Origin: Elusimicrobiota bacterium
GTDB lineage: Bacteria > Elusimicrobiota > Elusimicrobia > Elusimicrobiales > UBA9959
Assembly: GCA_012517285.1 (NCBI GenBank)
Contig: JAAYVG010000005.1
Span: 36,331-100,330 of the forward strand
Direction: 5' to 3'
DNA length: 64,000 bases
Numbering within the stretch: position 1 is the first letter of the stretch; each line of letters starts with the position of its first letter. The notes under the pieces were generated by a model. It saw only the letters and a list, made by a program, of their open reading frames with translations. It did not search any database and had not been told where the DNA came from. A program made the translations under genes and the position numbers. Shown piece after piece: positions 63,855 through 64,000 of the stretch.

Positions 63855-64000
63855 AGGGTTCACTGAAAAAGTCTATTTGAGCAATAAAGCAATGATTTTC
63901 GTTATGAGGCGAGGAAGGACGAGCGAGCATACTACAAAGTAGTCTGTAAGCGAGTTCTGACGAAGCCGTAGTAGAAAAGCGTTGTCTTTATTGCCAAAAG
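63855..64000. repeat. Element end followed by hairpin-rich sequence, cut by the window edge
   Basis: GGGTTCACTGAAAAAGTC (63855-63872) is the element end. Beyond it, GCAATAAAG (63881-63889) pairs with CTTTATTGC (63986-63994) around a GC-richer loop that contains ACTAC-AAA-GTAGT (63931-63943). No coding frame is supported. Confidence 0.55.

Overview
The window is AT-rich bacterial chromosomal DNA, gene-dense on both strands, with standard stop codons. A type IV pilus alignment cluster ending in an outer-membrane secretin, prolipoprotein diacylglyceryl transferase, many lipobox or signal-peptide proteins and periplasmic-type peptidoglycan enzymes indicate a diderm cell. Two 2-oxoacid:ferredoxin oxidoreductases, an A-type flavoprotein and a ferredoxin-bearing FAD dehydrogenase indicate an anaerobic, ferredoxin-based metabolism. 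I cannot place it in a phylum; an uncultured anaerobic diderm lineage is the best fit (inference).

Layout. 1-5.2 kb: truncated RNase D, YgiQ-type radical SAM protein, PBP4-type carboxypeptidase, YcbK/M15-like peptidase. 5.6-10.2 kb: a 1147-residue secreted beta-propeller/transglutaminase-like/TPR protein, a small exported partner and a lipoprotein. 10.3-13.2 kb: korA-korB. 13.3-23.3 kb: pilMNO, a PilP-like gene and pilQ, then two O-antigen-ligase-like membrane proteins, a cardiolipin-synthase-like enzyme and a lipoprotein. 23.3-28.2 kb (minus): two M16 proteins, GtrA, an FAD oxidoreductase. 28.3-32.7 kb: two-subunit FAD/FeS dehydrogenase and tpiA. 33.0-34.1 kb: tRNA-Asn, a hairpin-rich noncoding stretch and a methyltransferase that looks acquired. 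34.6-39.4 kb (minus): tilS, PEBP-like lipoprotein, dapA, FAD oxidoreductase, DegT aminotransferase. 39.7-47.1 kb: exported agmatine-deiminase-fold protein, phosphohexomutase, then eno, FtsB-like, MBL hydrolase, HAD phosphatase, lgt and an RluA-type synthase. 47.9-54 kb: DUF4912-like and GH57 proteins, FprA, two lipoproteins, a PGRP-type amidase. 54-57.2 kb (minus): three GT4 glycosyltransferases. 57.4-60 kb: four-subunit VOR/KOR operon. 60.2-63.8 kb: heterodimeric ABC exporter.

The most unusual signal is in the gaps. About ten intergenic regions are built from one vocabulary of words: in-register degenerate 8-mers (consensus RACYARAY), in-register degenerate 7-mers (NNCAGAN and NNCACTR), a CATCARGATG-type unit, a GC-rich hairpin with core GAAGC-GCTTC, and end sequences like GGGTCACTGAAAAAGTC that occur as inverted pairs around two of the blocks. 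No transposase or CRISPR machinery is present. These composite elements lie between functional partners (the two dehydrogenase subunits; the two ABC half-transporters), in convergent and divergent gaps alike, and are the best candidate for something undescribed.
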